Below are positions 1 through 10,219 of a DNA stretch of 64,000 bases, in pieces; position 1 is the stretch's first letter; each line of letters begins with the position of its first letter. Position numbers and translations under genes: made by a program. Source of the DNA: Drosophila pseudoobscura (taxonomy: Eukaryota; Arthropoda; Insecta; Diptera; Drosophilidae); NCBI RefSeq assembly GCF_009870125.1, contig NC_046683.1, positions 44,717,869 through 44,781,868 of the forward strand, read 5' to 3'. Under the pieces are notes generated by a model, which was not told the DNA's origin, ran no database searches, and was given only the letters and a program-made list of their open reading frames with translations.

Positions 1-1392
1 TAAAAGCGTTCTGCTGTATCTTTAGGCCGTATATAAGGCTCATGGCCATTTCAAGTGTGGGCATAGATATTTGGTAGCTATACGTCAGTACGTTGGTGAA
101 GGAAATATCCAAATATTGCACTCTCTGAATATAATAGAACGTATCCTGTTGAATAGTCATTATTTTATTGTCCGACATGAAGAGCCTCTTCAAGTTGGTG
201 AGGTTCTTAAAGACTTCCTTCTCCACATACTCAATGCTGCAGTTGCTGATGTCTAGTTCCACAAGTCGCGTTAGATTCGGAAAGGTGGCCCATGCAATGG
301 ATTGCTCTAAGCGAAAGAAAATGAATGTGCTTAAAATATATGTCCGTATATTACAGCTGAAGAGTGTATTTGGATGTTAAATGCATTGCCTGTGGGAATT
401 AATGGGGGCGAATATGTTGTAATTGTGGTCTTACGCGACTTATCAAGAAGGTCAACCTTCTCTCTCAGGAACTGAATGTAATCCCCATAGGTTTTATCAT
501 TCTTTGGGGCCATATTGGCGTTGCTCGTGTTCGTGTTGTTGTGTATGTATAGAAAGCACTCTCGATCATACAGATCAGTGGCATTTGATGCAAGAAACTG
601 CTCGCATTTGTGTTGTGTAGTGTAATTGGAGTCCAAACGAGTTTCATTCAAAAACCGCTCAAAGGCTGAAATTTTGAATGATAGCTGATCATAGGAAGGG
701 GTGTATTTGTCTCTTGTTTTTCTTTAGTTAAAATTCAACCAATTTCTGGGATTACTTACCCTCAGCATCCGGCAGTAGGTCAGCGAATTTGTTTCCCCGC
801 AAAGATAAAAGCTTCAACGAGTCCTTTAAAGAGTACAGGGCCTGGTAGGGGACTGCGTTGAGAGTGTTGAAGGCAGCCGAAAAAACTTCAACTTTCCTTG
901 TGTTAAACGGAATTGTTGATAGTTTGGTTTGTTGGAACAAGTCAATGTCTTCCTTCATGTTGCCATGCGATAGGTCCAAATATAAATATGGTGCTGTGCA
1001 TAAATAACAAATAGTAACAAATAGTAATTAGGGATTGGGCATTGGTTGTTGGGAACCGAACAATAAGGCAGATATGTTCTTGACTCACAGTATTTTCCAT
1101 TCAGTCGCTTCAGGGTTCCATTTGGGAATGTCCACCAGAGCACATCTTCCTTGATGATATCCAAGAGACAACTATTGCCGTCATCAGAATCGTATTTGAG
1201 CAAAGCAGACTTTAGATCCGCATCCGCAGTGGACTCTCCACTTTCCTCGCTCCTAATCTGCTGCAGATTTGGGTTTGTTATGGTGTCGGGCAACCCTTCG
1301 GAATTTGATAGCTCGATGGCATGTATTACTTGTGCATTTTCCCGTAGCAGAGACAGAACGAGAAACACTTCTAATATGAATATTGAAGGCAT
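1..1392 (-). CDS. Secreted leucine-rich-repeat protein, 5' part (partial at left edge)
   Basis: Four exons can be joined with correct GT-AG junctions and phases: 1392-1089, 993-760, 665-435 and 306 to beyond base 1. The start ATG at 1392 opens a hydrophobic signal peptide (MPSIFILEVFLVLSLL). A Cys-containing N-terminal region with the segment DVLWWTFPNGTLKRLNGKYC follows. Exons 2 and 4 carry leucine-rich repeats, for example LKLLSLRGNKFADLLPDAEG and LVELDISNCSIEYVEKEVF, and exon 3 is rich in N-glycosylation sequons (NETR, NYTT, NATD, NNTN). This fits the ectodomain of an LRR receptor or secreted LRR protein that continues outside the window. It is divergent from inturned, with about 1.4 kb between the starts. 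Toll-9 is a possibility, because I recall Toll-9 and inturned both mapping to 77B in D. melanogaster. I do not recognise the sequence itself and no TIR domain is in view. Gene model fairly sure; identity open. Confidence 0.7.
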
Positions 1393-2652
1393 TTTATAGG
1401 CCTATTAATTATCGCCGTTATCAGAACCCACAAATTACTGATTGTCGAAAGCAAGTTTTTACTTTTTCAATGACCAAACATACTCGTACATTCTCGCAGT
1501 GGTTGATTCAATTATAGTTGCTCTTATATATAAATAATAAAGGTTCTTTGTTCAATTCTTTTTGTTTGCAAATGGGCTGGACATTTTAATCACTTTCTCT
1601 TTACGCTCCGACAACGATTGTGCAACATTTTGCTATTTGCTATTTAGTGTAGACTTTCTTTTGCATCTTTTTCAAACGTATTTCGATGGTACCGAAGCTT
1701 GTGCGTTCCCGAAAAAGACTAACTTAGCGAGCAATTGTCAGCGAATGGTCAGCAAAAATAATTGGTAGCACCGATATACTGATATACTAACACTGACATG
1801 ATACGGCTTATCAATTTTGGCAATATTATGCCTGGCTCGCCTTTGAATGGGATTCGGGTTCAGCTATCAGCAACGGGTATCAGTCTTTCGGTGGCAGAAT
1901 GCGTTACGCCGCCAGTCCCACGCTTCGTTTGAGTAGAGCCCCATGTTTCATTATCGGATAATTATGGCTCGATGGCGAACGCAGATTAGTCTATAATGCT
2001 CACCCGTGTAAGCACTAATACGGATCAACTTCCAAACGATATAAAATTACATGTCTCGACTGTCTAGAAGTCTACATATACGTACATATATGTACATACA
2101 CTCATGGGCATGTTGGAAGTCCGTAGTTACGCTAGCGGTAATTTACAGTTCAAATGAAAGCGATAACAGTATATAGAAAAAAGCTAAGATTATCGGTTGA
2201 TTAGCGCCAATAAAGATTCTTACTTTACTTACTTTTTTTATTGGAATTTCACAACTAAAAATTTAAAAATAATATTTTAGAATTAAGCAAAAAAATATAT
2301 GAAATTTCTTTATATTCTAATAATATTTTATTTTTATCTTGACATCAATTCATCCACTTCGATCTCACTTATTTTATGTTGAAGAATGTAAAATTTACAA
2401 GATATACGAGTACCTACTTTTTATCTTTTTTATAGTAGGTATTCTTTATACGAAAAACATACTCTCTTTCTCCTGTTGCTTCTATGGTAACTGGTCGCAA
2501 GATTTTCAAACATAATCGTTTCCAGTCTATAAGAATGGTAGCAACGAGTCGATTCGTGAGTCGATTCCCGCTGGTAAGATGGAAAGAGAATAAGACAACC
2601 AACAGCCTTCTCCAGGTGGGCTTGCTCTGATCTCTGGCTGCTCGGCTGCAAT
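1393..2652. other. Intergenic region between divergent LRR gene and inturned
   Basis: About 1.26 kb with no supported gene. It should hold the LRR gene's leader and promoter and upstream sequence of inturned. The stretch 2200-2420 is very A+T-rich. A [12 protein letters not shown] string lies near 1527 but faces no clear start. I see no repeats or RNA genes here. Confidence 0.4.
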
Positions 2653-2737
2653 TATAAACAGGTTTTGAGCAAGGTAGAACAGTGTAGTTTTGAGAATTCG
2701 GTTCTAGGCAGAAGTGAGAATTGTCTTCCATTCAGTC
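2653..2737 (+). promoter_or_regulatory. in: Candidate inturned core promoter
   Basis: TATAAA at 2653-2658 sits about 28 nt before an ACAGTG initiator-like site at 2680-2685. A better initiator match, TCAGTC, lies at 2732-2737 without a TATA box. Either would give a leader of roughly 100-155 nt before the ATG at 2835. This is pattern matching only; the two options cannot be separated by eye. Confidence 0.3.
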
Positions 2738-2834
2738 GACATTCAAATGTGAAGATCAGCGTGCCTCGAAATATTTTCTGCGGTATAACGCAGCCTTATT
2801 GAAAATAGACATATTTTGTCTAATAGCTGCCGCA

Positions 2835-5552
2835 ATGCGCAAGTCTCCGGGGAGTCTGGCAGGCATTGATGCCAATTCGGAGGCCTTTTCGAGCTCCAGC
2901 TCTTCGATCAGTAACTCCTACAGTGACGGCAGCGATTCGGCCAGCTGGGAGGAATACGTGGCCGCGGACGGCAGCCTCTTCTACGTTGAATACATGCCCA
3001 ATGTGAAGTCAAGCATAGCGTCGTCGGCGGAGCGTCGGGTGGAATTCATGCGCCGCTCACTGCGCCTGGGAAAGAAGCCGATGCGACGTCAACATAATGG
3101 CAGTCGCCCGTCCCACTCCCAGACGCAGTCGCAGTCGCAGATGCAGACCCAGAGCCAGAGCCAGAGCCACAGCCGCAACCAGTTGTCAGAGGCGGAGCCC
3201 GACGAGTTTCGGTTCTCACACTTTAAGACATCGCATGGGGACGCCAGCAGCAGCAGCAGCAACAAGAAGCTGCAGCTAGTTATAACGGCAGCCGATCGGT
3301 TTCGCTTTGGCCGTCGCTCCACCGCGGTGGAATCGATTCTTGGATTCCGTGTGCTGCCCTTTCCCGACCAGCCGGAGTGTCTCATGGTGGAGGGCTTTGT
3401 GCACGACATAAGCGCCATGCAGCACGACATCAAGCGCGGCGATTGGTTCAAGTCGCTCAACGGCATTGAGCTGTACGCCAGCAACGTGGACGAGCTGCTG
3501 CAGCAGTTCGTGGAGCCCACCCAGGTGTGCCTCTGCTTCCAGGCCTCCTCAAGCTCTACGGCCGCCGCAGCCGCCGCAACGGCAGCCGCAGCTGCAGCGG
3601 ATCCGACCTACGGACAGAGCCAGCAGGAGGAGCAGCTGCGCAAGGTGGAGAACTTTGCCATGTTTGCGGAAAAGTTTGAGCAACTGCTTCTATCAGCTGG
3701 TTCCTCAGAGCCCGGCACTGTAAAGACTTCCGATGCGGCCGAGCATATGCCTTTTGGTATGCTGTTGCTGCCGCCGGAATGCTACCAGCACGACCAGCAC
3801 CAGGACTCGCTGTACTATTACCCCGAGAGTGCAACGACCAACTTCCTGTACAAGGCACGTGGCAGCTTCCTCACCTTGCATGCCGTTCTCAGCGAGCTGC
3901 ACACACAGCCGATCACGTCGCGTCTGCTGGTCGACAAGGTCCCCTACCACGTGAACTACCGTCGGCTGAATGGATTTTTGGTTCTCTTCGCATACGCGAG
4001 CAGCCTCTACAGTGCGGCCGAGTGCAACATGCGGTCGGATGAGCTGATTGGATATATCCGCTTCTCCATGCCGGGCCTGGTGGTAGAAAACTTTGGCGCA
4101 GGAGCAGGAGCAGAGGGCAGCTCCGGAGACCTAAGATCATTCTTGCGCCATTTCTGCGGCATTCAGCGCACACGGCTGTTGCTCAATTGCCGTGGATTAA
4201 CCCAGTTTGAGGAACTGCTCGGGCAGTCCCGGAATCTGCCGCTGCCCAAGGAGGCACAGCTTCGCGTATTCGACGCTCTGAGCGAGATGGAGGCCATGGA
4301 CTACCGCAACTGGAACGACGAGCCGTTGACCACCCACCGCGAGTTCTTTATCTACGGCAGCGCTCTGTACTACAATCAGTTTCTGGTGGCCAGCCTGCTG
4401 CCCGCTGAAGTGCGGGCCAATGTCGAGGGCTTCCTGAGATGCAGAGGGATCTTCGATCTAATTGGAGCCCCGAGTGTGCGCGTCCGGGAGCTGTACGTGT
4501 GGGAGGAGATCGTGCTGCCCAATGCCACGGGTCGCTACTTTCTGACCGTCTGCACACGGAATCATCTCAGCCTGGCGGTTATCCTAAAGATATTCGATGC
4601 ACCAGACATGGCGCCGGACACCGTAGTGGGACCATCGCTATTTTATATCGAGGAAATACAGGAGACACTGGATCACCTCATCCAGTGCGGCATCGAGTCA
4701 CTCGCCATGTTCTGGTCCATTTCGAACAAGCGACCTCAAGTGCTGGAACAAGCTGGCGCTGAGGCAAAGGACGAGAAGGAGGCAAACGGCAAACTGGAGT
4801 CCTTTCTTAAGCAGAAGCTTACGGTCTTGAGTACTGCTGTATCTGTGGATGAGGAGGCGCAGCTCTGTTCCTCCCTGGGCGGATCGTCGATACACAGTCT
4901 GACGCCCAGCGAAGACGACTCGTCGCGAAAGCGCCTGACACCAATCCATGGCGCCGGAGAGGATTCCGATAGCGAGTCGGATTGGGAGAACTTTGCCGTC
5001 CAACATCCGCTGCACTATGGTCTCAATTTGAATTCGGAGTCCCACAATCAGAGCCAGATGACCGAGTCGATGTGGAAGGAAATCAGCAATGTGGTGCCAG
5101 TGAAGATCTCCGCCGGCTGGAAGAATTGTGTCCTGTACTACGTCTACATTGACATAGCCAATGGCTCCCTGTTCGCTCCCTTCAATGACTGCACGGAGAG
5201 TACGTCATTTCTGTCCGAGATTCGCCAAGCCTGCCACATGATTCACTCTGTTCTGGAGCGCTCCAAGCACTACCGCAGACAGTTGACAGAATCCATAAGA
5301 GTGTCTGTCAACGCCAATGGACATACTAGCAGCAATGCAATATCGCTGGTGAGAGAGCACGGGATGACATTGGAAGTTTATCCTCAATCCAGAGCGGAGA
5401 CTCAGGCCTGCTCCTCGAAATCTGTTCGATTTGTGGTGGTCGGTCGCCTCTTTCAGTCTCCAGCCAAGGAGGTCTACATATGTCACCGATCTGATGTTCC
5501 GCAAAACATTGTGGAAATGGCTTTCAGGTTATCATTCTTCTCTATGGGATAG
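2835..5552 (+). CDS. in: Inturned, planar cell polarity effector (CPLANE)
   Basis: A single open exon of 905 codons. I chose the ATG at 2835 (MRKSPGSLAG) because the open frame upstream contains no ATG. Residues ~15-40 are Ser-rich, followed by a conserved-looking acidic/aromatic segment (WEEYVAADGSLFYVEYMP). Residues ~95-150 are a Q/S repeat tract. A PDZ-like region follows at ~165-240 (LPFPDQPECLMVEGFVHDIS, then GDWFKSLNGIELYAS). An Ala run and longin-like sections follow, for example SFLTLHAVLSEL and YRRLNGFLVLFAYASSLYSA. Inturned is known to act with Fuzzy and Fritz as a Rab-GEF-like CPLANE complex. In the fly it restricts wing-hair actin prehairs to the distal vertex downstream of Frizzled. 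The length is close to what I recall for the fly protein. The polyadenylation signal comes only 20 nt after the stop. Family assignment is from recognised sequence character; a database search would settle it. Confidence 0.8.
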   Translation: MRKSPGSLAGIDANSEAFSSSSSSISNSYSDGSDSASWEEYVAADGSLFYVEYMPNVKSSIASSAERRVEFMRRSLRLGKKPMRRQHNGSRPSHSQTQSQSQMQTQSQSQSHSRNQLSEAEPDEFRFSHFKTSHGDASSSSSNKKLQLVITAADRFRFGRRSTAVESILGFRVLPFPDQPECLMVEGFVHDISAMQHDIKRGDWFKSLNGIELYASNVDELLQQFVEPTQVCLCFQASSSSTAAAAAATAAAAAADPTYGQSQQEEQLRKVENFAMFAEKFEQLLLSAGSSEPGTVKTSDAAEHMPFGMLLLPPECYQHDQHQDSLYYYPESATTNFLYKARGSFLTLHAVLSELHTQPITSRLLVDKVPYHVNYRRLNGFLVLFAYASSLYSAAECNMRSDELIGYIRFSMPGLVVENFGAGAGAEGSSGDLRSFLRHFCGIQRTRLLLNCRGLTQFEELLGQSRNLPLPKEAQLRVFDALSEMEAMDYRNWNDEPLTTHREFFIYGSALYYNQFLVASLLPAEVRANVEGFLRCRGIFDLIGAPSVRVRELYVWEEIVLPNATGRYFLTVCTRNHLSLAVILKIFDAPDMAPDTVVGPSLFYIEEIQETLDHLIQCGIESLAMFWSISNKRPQVLEQAGAEAKDEKEANGKLESFLKQKLTVLSTAVSVDEEAQLCSSLGGSSIHSLTPSEDDSSRKRLTPIHGAGEDSDSESDWENFAVQHPLHYGLNLNSESHNQSQMTESMWKEISNVVPVKISAGWKNCVLYYVYIDIANGSLFAPFNDCTESTSFLSEIRQACHMIHSVLERSKHYRRQLTESIRVSVNANGHTSSNAISLVREHGMTLEVYPQSRAETQACSSKSVRFVVVGRLFQSPAKEVYICHRSDVPQNIVEMAFRLSFFSMG

Positions 5553-5571
5553 AAGCGAATGCTAAAATATT

Positions 5572-5577
5572 AATAAA
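5572..5577 (+). terminator. in: Poly(A) signal AATAAA of inturned
   Basis: AATAAA begins 20 nt after the inturned stop codon, giving a very short predicted 3' UTR. Confidence 0.6.
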
Positions 5578-5591
5578 TACTACTTATTTAC

Positions 5592-5985
5592 CCGTATATT
5601 TAATCGTAATCGTAACCGCATTTAAAGAAATACAATACTCATCTATCTGGTTTATTTTCAACACTTGCTTTTATTGCATTTTGCGTATTAAGAGGTTTTA
5701 GCGAAAATGGTAAAAAAAAACGTAACAGGATAGTCGTTACTATTGTTCAATTTTCATATTCCGTTGAATGATTTTGGCTAACTAAAATCCTTAGTTCTGC
5801 CCACATAATTTAAGGCCGTTGATGAATAAATTTTCATTAAGATTGGCTAGTTTTTAGTCCTTGCTTTTATTGTATTTTGGCTAAAACAAGACATAAACAA
5901 AATAGTTCAACAATAAAAACAGTCCCAATGTTGGTGGTATTTGAAGACATAATGCGTGTATAGGCTTTTGTATACCCTACTTTGT
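5592..5985 (+). repeat. Diverged ~196-bp tandem repeat, copy A (about two units)
   Basis: The string TTGCTTTTATTG recurs at 5665 and 5861, an offset of 196 bp. The whole stretch aligns by eye to 19468-19990. Shared blocks include AGGTTTTAGCGAAA (5693-5706 and 19621-19634) and ATATTCCGTTGAAT (5756-5769 and 19686-19699), with a common ending around CAATGTTG-TGGTATTT. This is a dispersed repeat with internal tandem structure. The family is unknown to me; helitron/DINE-type or SGM-type elements of flies have comparable internal repeats. Confidence 0.65.
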
Positions 5986-6249
5986 TAATTTGATATGAAG
6001 ATCCTGTTTTCCGAACTGTTTAATTAATAAAGAAATTTTCTCAAATTGATATGTTTCAGACATATTCATGCATATGATTATTGTCTTGTACATATTTATA
6101 TATATCCTTACACCTATTCTTGGTCTCTGTAGAAAGACGAAAGATGAAAAATATCGTTGAAGTAGGTTTAAAACAGGGACTAAATTGTGTTTGCTTTAAT
6201 TGGAGCCTGGAATGATAAATACAACAAAAAATTACAAGCAATAAAGTCA

Positions 6250-6655
6250 GAAATAATCATTATTCAATAAAAATCAAAAATAATAATCATACCATAAAAA
6301 AAAAATAATTATACAATAAAAATCAAAAATAATAATTATTCAATTGAAATCAAGAATAATAATTATAATACGAATTATACAATACAAATCAAAAATAATA
6401 ATTATTGAATACAAATCAAGACTAATAATTATACAATAAAAATCAAAAATAATAATTATACAATAAAAATCAAAAATAATATTTTTACTATAAAAATACA
6501 AAATAATTATTTAATAAAAATCAAGAATAATAATTATTCAATGATAAACAAGAATAATAATTATACAATAAAAATCAAAAAATTAATTATTAAATAAAAA
6601 TCAAAAATAATAATTATATAATACATTTTTTGATCCAAGAATAATAATTATTCAA
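6250..6655. repeat. AT-rich minisatellite, unit ~29-33 bp
   Basis: About a dozen imperfect units built on AATAATAATTAT, then ACAATAAAAATCAAA, spread over ~400 bp. Almost no G or C is present. Units vary by small indels and by ATTCAAT/ATACAAT alternation. Confidence 0.8.
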
Positions 6656-6659
6656 TTAT

Positions 6660-7591
6660 CGTTAAGTTTTGTTTCTTTCGCGCCTAACAGCACCTGCGAA
6701 GTAATTCTACATGAGTTTTACATGAACTGGACAAGGTGTGTTCTAACGACGTGAGTGGGCCCGTGGCGCATGGCGCGTGAGTCTTTAAAAATATGTAGTT
6801 AATTATCTCTTAATGCCAGCAGCCAGAGTGAGGATTATTCTGAAACTGATATTACTGCGTCGCGGAGCTGACATGCCAAATGATGTGTAGTCCTGGGCCT
6901 GAGGTAGGTAGTGTTAGTTGATGTTAGGTGGGTCTATCTTTTTACCATCCTCTTCGAATGATTCACTACTTTCTGCTCTATTTGCAGATAGAGGCGGCAC
7001 CTCAGCATATCTTTGATACTTAAGGACTCCATCAAATCAAAGCCCTTAACGACCCACAAATAGTCGATAAACTTAAATATGTATGGCTGGGGATGTAGCA
7101 GTCCTTAGTCGAGGATCAAGGATATTTTTCCCCCTTAAGCATACCTACTTTCCTCCGACATTTCCTGTCCGATCAGCGTTTGTAACAAGGACTATCAGTA
7201 TATTTCTATAATAGCTATAACTCCGCCATCTTCCGATCTGAAGAATGTACCTGATAGTTTGAACCCTGATTGGCTTAAAGTATAATAGGGATATTGCCTT
7301 TTTAGTGTTCGACTTAAACCGATTTCTAATTAAACAGATATAACTCCGCCATTTCTCGCCAATTCTGTATTTTTCCTGTGCTTCCCTTTTCAGCCAGATG
7401 GACTTTCGATGGACTTTCCAAGATAATAAGGAAACAGAAATTCGGGTGATCTTTCTCTGATCTGGCCCTATTTTCCAGAGATTTCACCACTTTTTGCAAC
7501 TTAACAGCGAAGCCAAGCAAAATATCCTTTCGCTAGGCATTTTCAACGAAATGAGAACCAACGCTATATTATATTATTTCAAAATCGATTC
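6660..7591. other. Gene-poor stretch with short internal duplications
   Basis: No supportable gene. TATAACTCCGCCAT occurs twice (7216-7229 and 7339-7352), 123 bp apart, with loosely similar flanks (TCCGATC, TTTCCTG), suggesting an old duplication or transposon remnant. A 45-codon open block on the minus strand at about 6945-7075 has no start and is not called. Confidence 0.4.
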
Positions 7592-7597
7592 TTTATT
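7592..7597 (-). terminator. Poly(A) signal of protease 1
   Basis: AATAAA on the minus strand, about 32 nt after the stop of the protease at 7629-8484. Confidence 0.6.
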
Positions 7598-7628
7598 GCT
7601 CCAGATGAGGAACAGGAACATCAGCAAC

Positions 7629-8484
7629 TTAACGAGAGATGCCGGTGTGCTCATGGATCCAGTCCAAGTAGCTGGTGACGCGAGTGAAGACAGCGGGGTA
7701 TTCCTTCTCGCAGCCGGAGGCAGAGCCGAAGGAGGTCAGACCAACCTGGACCTTGCTGTTCTCCAGAACCAGAGGGCCACCGGAATCTCCGTTGCAGGTA
7801 GAAACGCCAGCAGAGGTGGACACGCAGATGTTAGAGTCGCGGATGGTGGTGTAGTAGGTGTGCTTGCACTCGCTGTTGGAGATGACCTTCATGTGGGCGT
7901 ACTGAAGGTGGGCGGCGACGGAGCTGGACTCGTCGGAGGTGCGGCCCCAGCCGGAGGCGATGACCTCATCACCATCGTAGGATGAATAGTGGGACTCGTG
8001 TCTGGGCAGCTCAACGGCATGGATGGCGCTGCTGTACTCGACGCGGGGAATGCGGATCAGGGAGATGTCGTTCCTCAGGGTGCGGCTGTTCCAGTCGGCG
8101 TGGATGATGATGTCGTCCCGGGAGACGTGGTGCTTGACCTTGGGGCTGGAGCGCACAGTGCTGCCCAGATAGACCTCGACGGAGTCAACGCTGAAACGGA
8201 AGGGAACACCTTTAGTCAGCTTGGATCGCCGTAATCCCTGGAGAAGTTGCTTACCCATCAGTGCAGTGAGCGGCAGTCAGGACCCACTCGTTTCCGATGA
8301 GGGATCCTCCGCACCAGGCGGAGGAGGAGCCGACCTTCAGGGAAAGTCCCACCTGGTAGGGGAACTGGTCGGTGCGGGCATCCTCGCCGTGGGTGATGCG
8401 TCCGTCGGGTCCAGTCTGGACACCGCGCAGAGCCGATCCAGAGGCGTAGGCCAGAGCCAAAGCGAATACAACGAGCACTTTCAT
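7629..8484 (-). CDS. Jonah-type secreted chymotrypsin-like serine protease (2 exons)
   Basis: Exons 8484-8255 and 8190-7629, split by a 64-nt intron (GTAAGC...TTTCAG), encode 263 residues. The signal peptide is [18 protein letters not shown]. The propeptide ends at Arg29 before ITHGEDA. The S1 peptidase triad is His73 (TAAHC), Asp118 (NDISLI) and Ser213 (CNGDSGGPL). The residue six before the catalytic Ser is Ser, the chymotrypsin-type S1-pocket base rather than the Asp of trypsins. Other family motifs include SGWGR and a terminal [14 protein letters not shown] helix. Secreted enzymes of this group act in larval and adult midgut digestion. There is a TATA box upstream and a short 3' UTR, so it is an independent transcription unit. 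It lies head-to-tail with the protease at 9.2-10.1 kb and probably arose by duplication. Family sure; the exact orthologue is not assigned. Confidence 0.88.
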
Positions 8485-8532
8485 GATTGGGCTACCTATG
8501 AAAAGTATAAGTTATTCGAACTCGTCCCGCCG

Positions 8533-8540
8533 CTTTTATA
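8533..8540 (-). promoter_or_regulatory. TATA box of protease 1
   Basis: TATAAAAG reading on the minus strand, about 50 nt upstream of the ATG at 8484. This implies a leader of roughly 20-25 nt, typical of fly digestive protease genes. Confidence 0.6.
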
Positions 8541-8544
8541 GGCG

Positions 8545-9120
8545 ACCGTCCCTCCAATCGAACGCCATCACGTCCCGCCATATCTGATCTGTAGTCATTC
8601 GGATTCGGGCACCTGCTCAAGTGGCTAGGGCCCGCTCCTTGTGTAACTTTCCTATCGGCATGCGCCCCATTTGCGATATGGGAACCAGATCTGTACGGAC
8701 TTCTTGAAACTGTTGGGAGATACGGGAGCAAATGAATTGGCAGTTTCTCCTCGCCAAAAGATAGCCTAACGAGAGATCAATCAGCGGCTAATTGGAATTT
8801 GTACAGAGGAAGAGACAAAAGTTTATAGTCTGGTCTTTATATAGAATAAATAAAAAGGCATATTTTCCATTCTGATATTAGTGTAATATCCTTTATATCA
8901 GCCATTTAAAAGTATAGATCCTATTGAACCTACATATATTCCAGCCAACTCGTTATCAATGGCTATAAGAAGGTGGGTTGGGTTGGGTTATCTTCCTCTG
9001 TCTCGATTTCAAACTGCGACACCTCTCAAGTACACCTGTACCTTCCCGCACTCTCCACGTTCCCTTCCCGAAATCAGCACTGACAAGACCCACTTTTAAA
9101 ATGCTCAACATTTGATTTAA
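8545..9120. other. Intergenic region between proteases 1 and 2
   Basis: About 575 bp holding the upstream region of protease 1 and the downstream flank of protease 2. I see no gene. A GATA-type string, AGATAG, occurs near 8758; such sites are common in gut genes but one match is weak. Confidence 0.4.
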
Positions 9121-9126
9121 TTTATT
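9121..9126 (-). terminator. Poly(A) signal of protease 2
   Basis: AATAAA on the minus strand, about 42 nt after the stop at 9168. Confidence 0.55.
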
Positions 9127-9167
9127 TACAGTGCCCAGCACTGTTTGGGCAGCCATCGTGGTCCACT

Positions 9168-10114
9168 CTACGGGTAGACAACTCCACTCACCTCCGCTAT
9201 CCAGCCCAAGTAGGCCGTAATGCGTGTGAAGACCGAGGGATAACCCTTAGTGCAGCCCGACTTCTTGCCATAGGAAGTGACACCTATCAGGATATCAGCA
9301 TTCTGCAGGGGATCGTGGTAAATCAGGGGGCCTCCGGAGTCTCCGGTGCAGGTCGATCGGCCGCCGGTTGTGTCCATGCAGATGTTGGTGGGTTTGACGT
9401 TGGCGTAGGAATACTGACAGTCCTCATTCGACTCCACGAACTGAACGACGTAGCGCAGATGATCGGAAATGAAATCAGACTCTGAAAAATAGTTAACATT
9501 CAGGGGAAATCTCATTTCTGGTGTAGAAGAAAAACAATCCATACCATCGCTCATGCGACCCCATCCAGAGGTCGTCGCCGGGACGTAGTCGTAGCTGGCA
9601 TGACTCGAGGCCATTCCTGGCAGCCTGATGACTTCTATGGATCTGCTAAAGACGGCAGCCTCTGGCATGCGAACCAGGGCAATGTCATTGTCCAGCGATT
9701 GGCTGTTCCAGCCAGGATGAAGGTGTACCACGGGATGGCTCGCACGGATTAGCTGTCGGGGAGACAATCGCTGCACTCCGCCCAAATAGAACGTGATAGA
9801 GATGGCTCTGTAGGGGTATGGTTGTCAGATTAATCCATTTGGAATCTTTTTTTTTTCGGGAAAACCTACTTTTCCACACAGTGCGCTGCAGTCAACAGAT
9901 ATTGGTTTGATATCAAGCTACCTCCGCACCAACTAAACAAGTCGTTGACCTCCTCTATGGAGAGACCCACTTGAAAGGGAAACTGATTCTCGCGGGCCTC
10001 CTCTCCGCCAGTGATGCGCCCCATTAGGGCACCATGGCCCAAATCCAGGCAGAGGAAACATCTTACCTGAAGAGCGACGAATAGGAGGCCAACCAGAGCC
10101 GAACTTATTTGCAT
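9168..10114 (-). CDS. Jon74E: Jonah74E-like secreted serine protease (3 exons)
   Basis: Exons 10114-9870, 9807-9545 and 9481-9168, with 62- and 63-nt introns, encode 273 residues. The N-terminus is a signal peptide (MQISSALVGLLFVALQ). Activation is at Arg33 before ITGGEEA. The triad is His78 (TAAHC), Asp123 (NDIALV) and Ser218 (CTGDSGGPL). The S1-pocket base residue is Ser, so chymotrypsin-like specificity is expected. The C-terminal part (ILIGVTSYGKKSGC, VFTRITAYLGWIAEVSGV) matches my memory of D. melanogaster Jonah74E, and the CycT/E74 neighbourhood fits that name. The family call is strong; the orthologue call is from memory and should be checked, since the gene at 7.6 kb is a paralogue. 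A strong donor-like GTAAGA inside the signal peptide has no usable acceptor and is ignored. Confidence 0.85.
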
Positions 10115-10137
10115 CTTGAGTATATTCCACTCGTTCT

Positions 10138-10217
10138 GTCACTGACGTAGCGTACCCACCCGAATGTGGATTTATGGTCTCCTCAGTGGATTAATCTGCC
10201 CTGATTGGCCGTTTATA
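10138..10217 (-). promoter_or_regulatory. Candidate promoter of protease 2
   Basis: Two A/T boxes read on the minus strand: CATAAATC near 10168-10175, with a TCAGTG initiator at about 10140-10145, and TATAAA at 10217-10212. The first pairs better with an initiator and gives a ~30-nt leader. Confidence 0.35.
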
Positions 10218-10219
10218 GT

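Noticed and set aside
2414..2731. 105-codon open frame on the minus strand, with an ATG, just upstream of inturned
   Set aside because: It overlaps the candidate inturned promoter and leader, ends in low-complexity AT-rich DNA, and shows no recognisable motif or domain.
6904..6986. Possible 84-bp plus-strand intron (donor GTAGGT, acceptor TTTGCAG)
   Set aside because: Neither flanking side has a sustained open frame, so chance splice-like strings are more likely.
6945..7075. 45-codon open block on the minus strand (segment FIDYLWVVKGFDLMES) preceded by an AG
   Set aside because: No start codon, no matching second exon, stop soon after; could be a decayed fragment but not supportable as a gene.
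10020..10075. Strong donor-like GTAAGA within the signal peptide of protease 2
   Set aside because: No AG acceptor occurs before the conserved activation site, and the uninterrupted reading gives a normal signal peptide.
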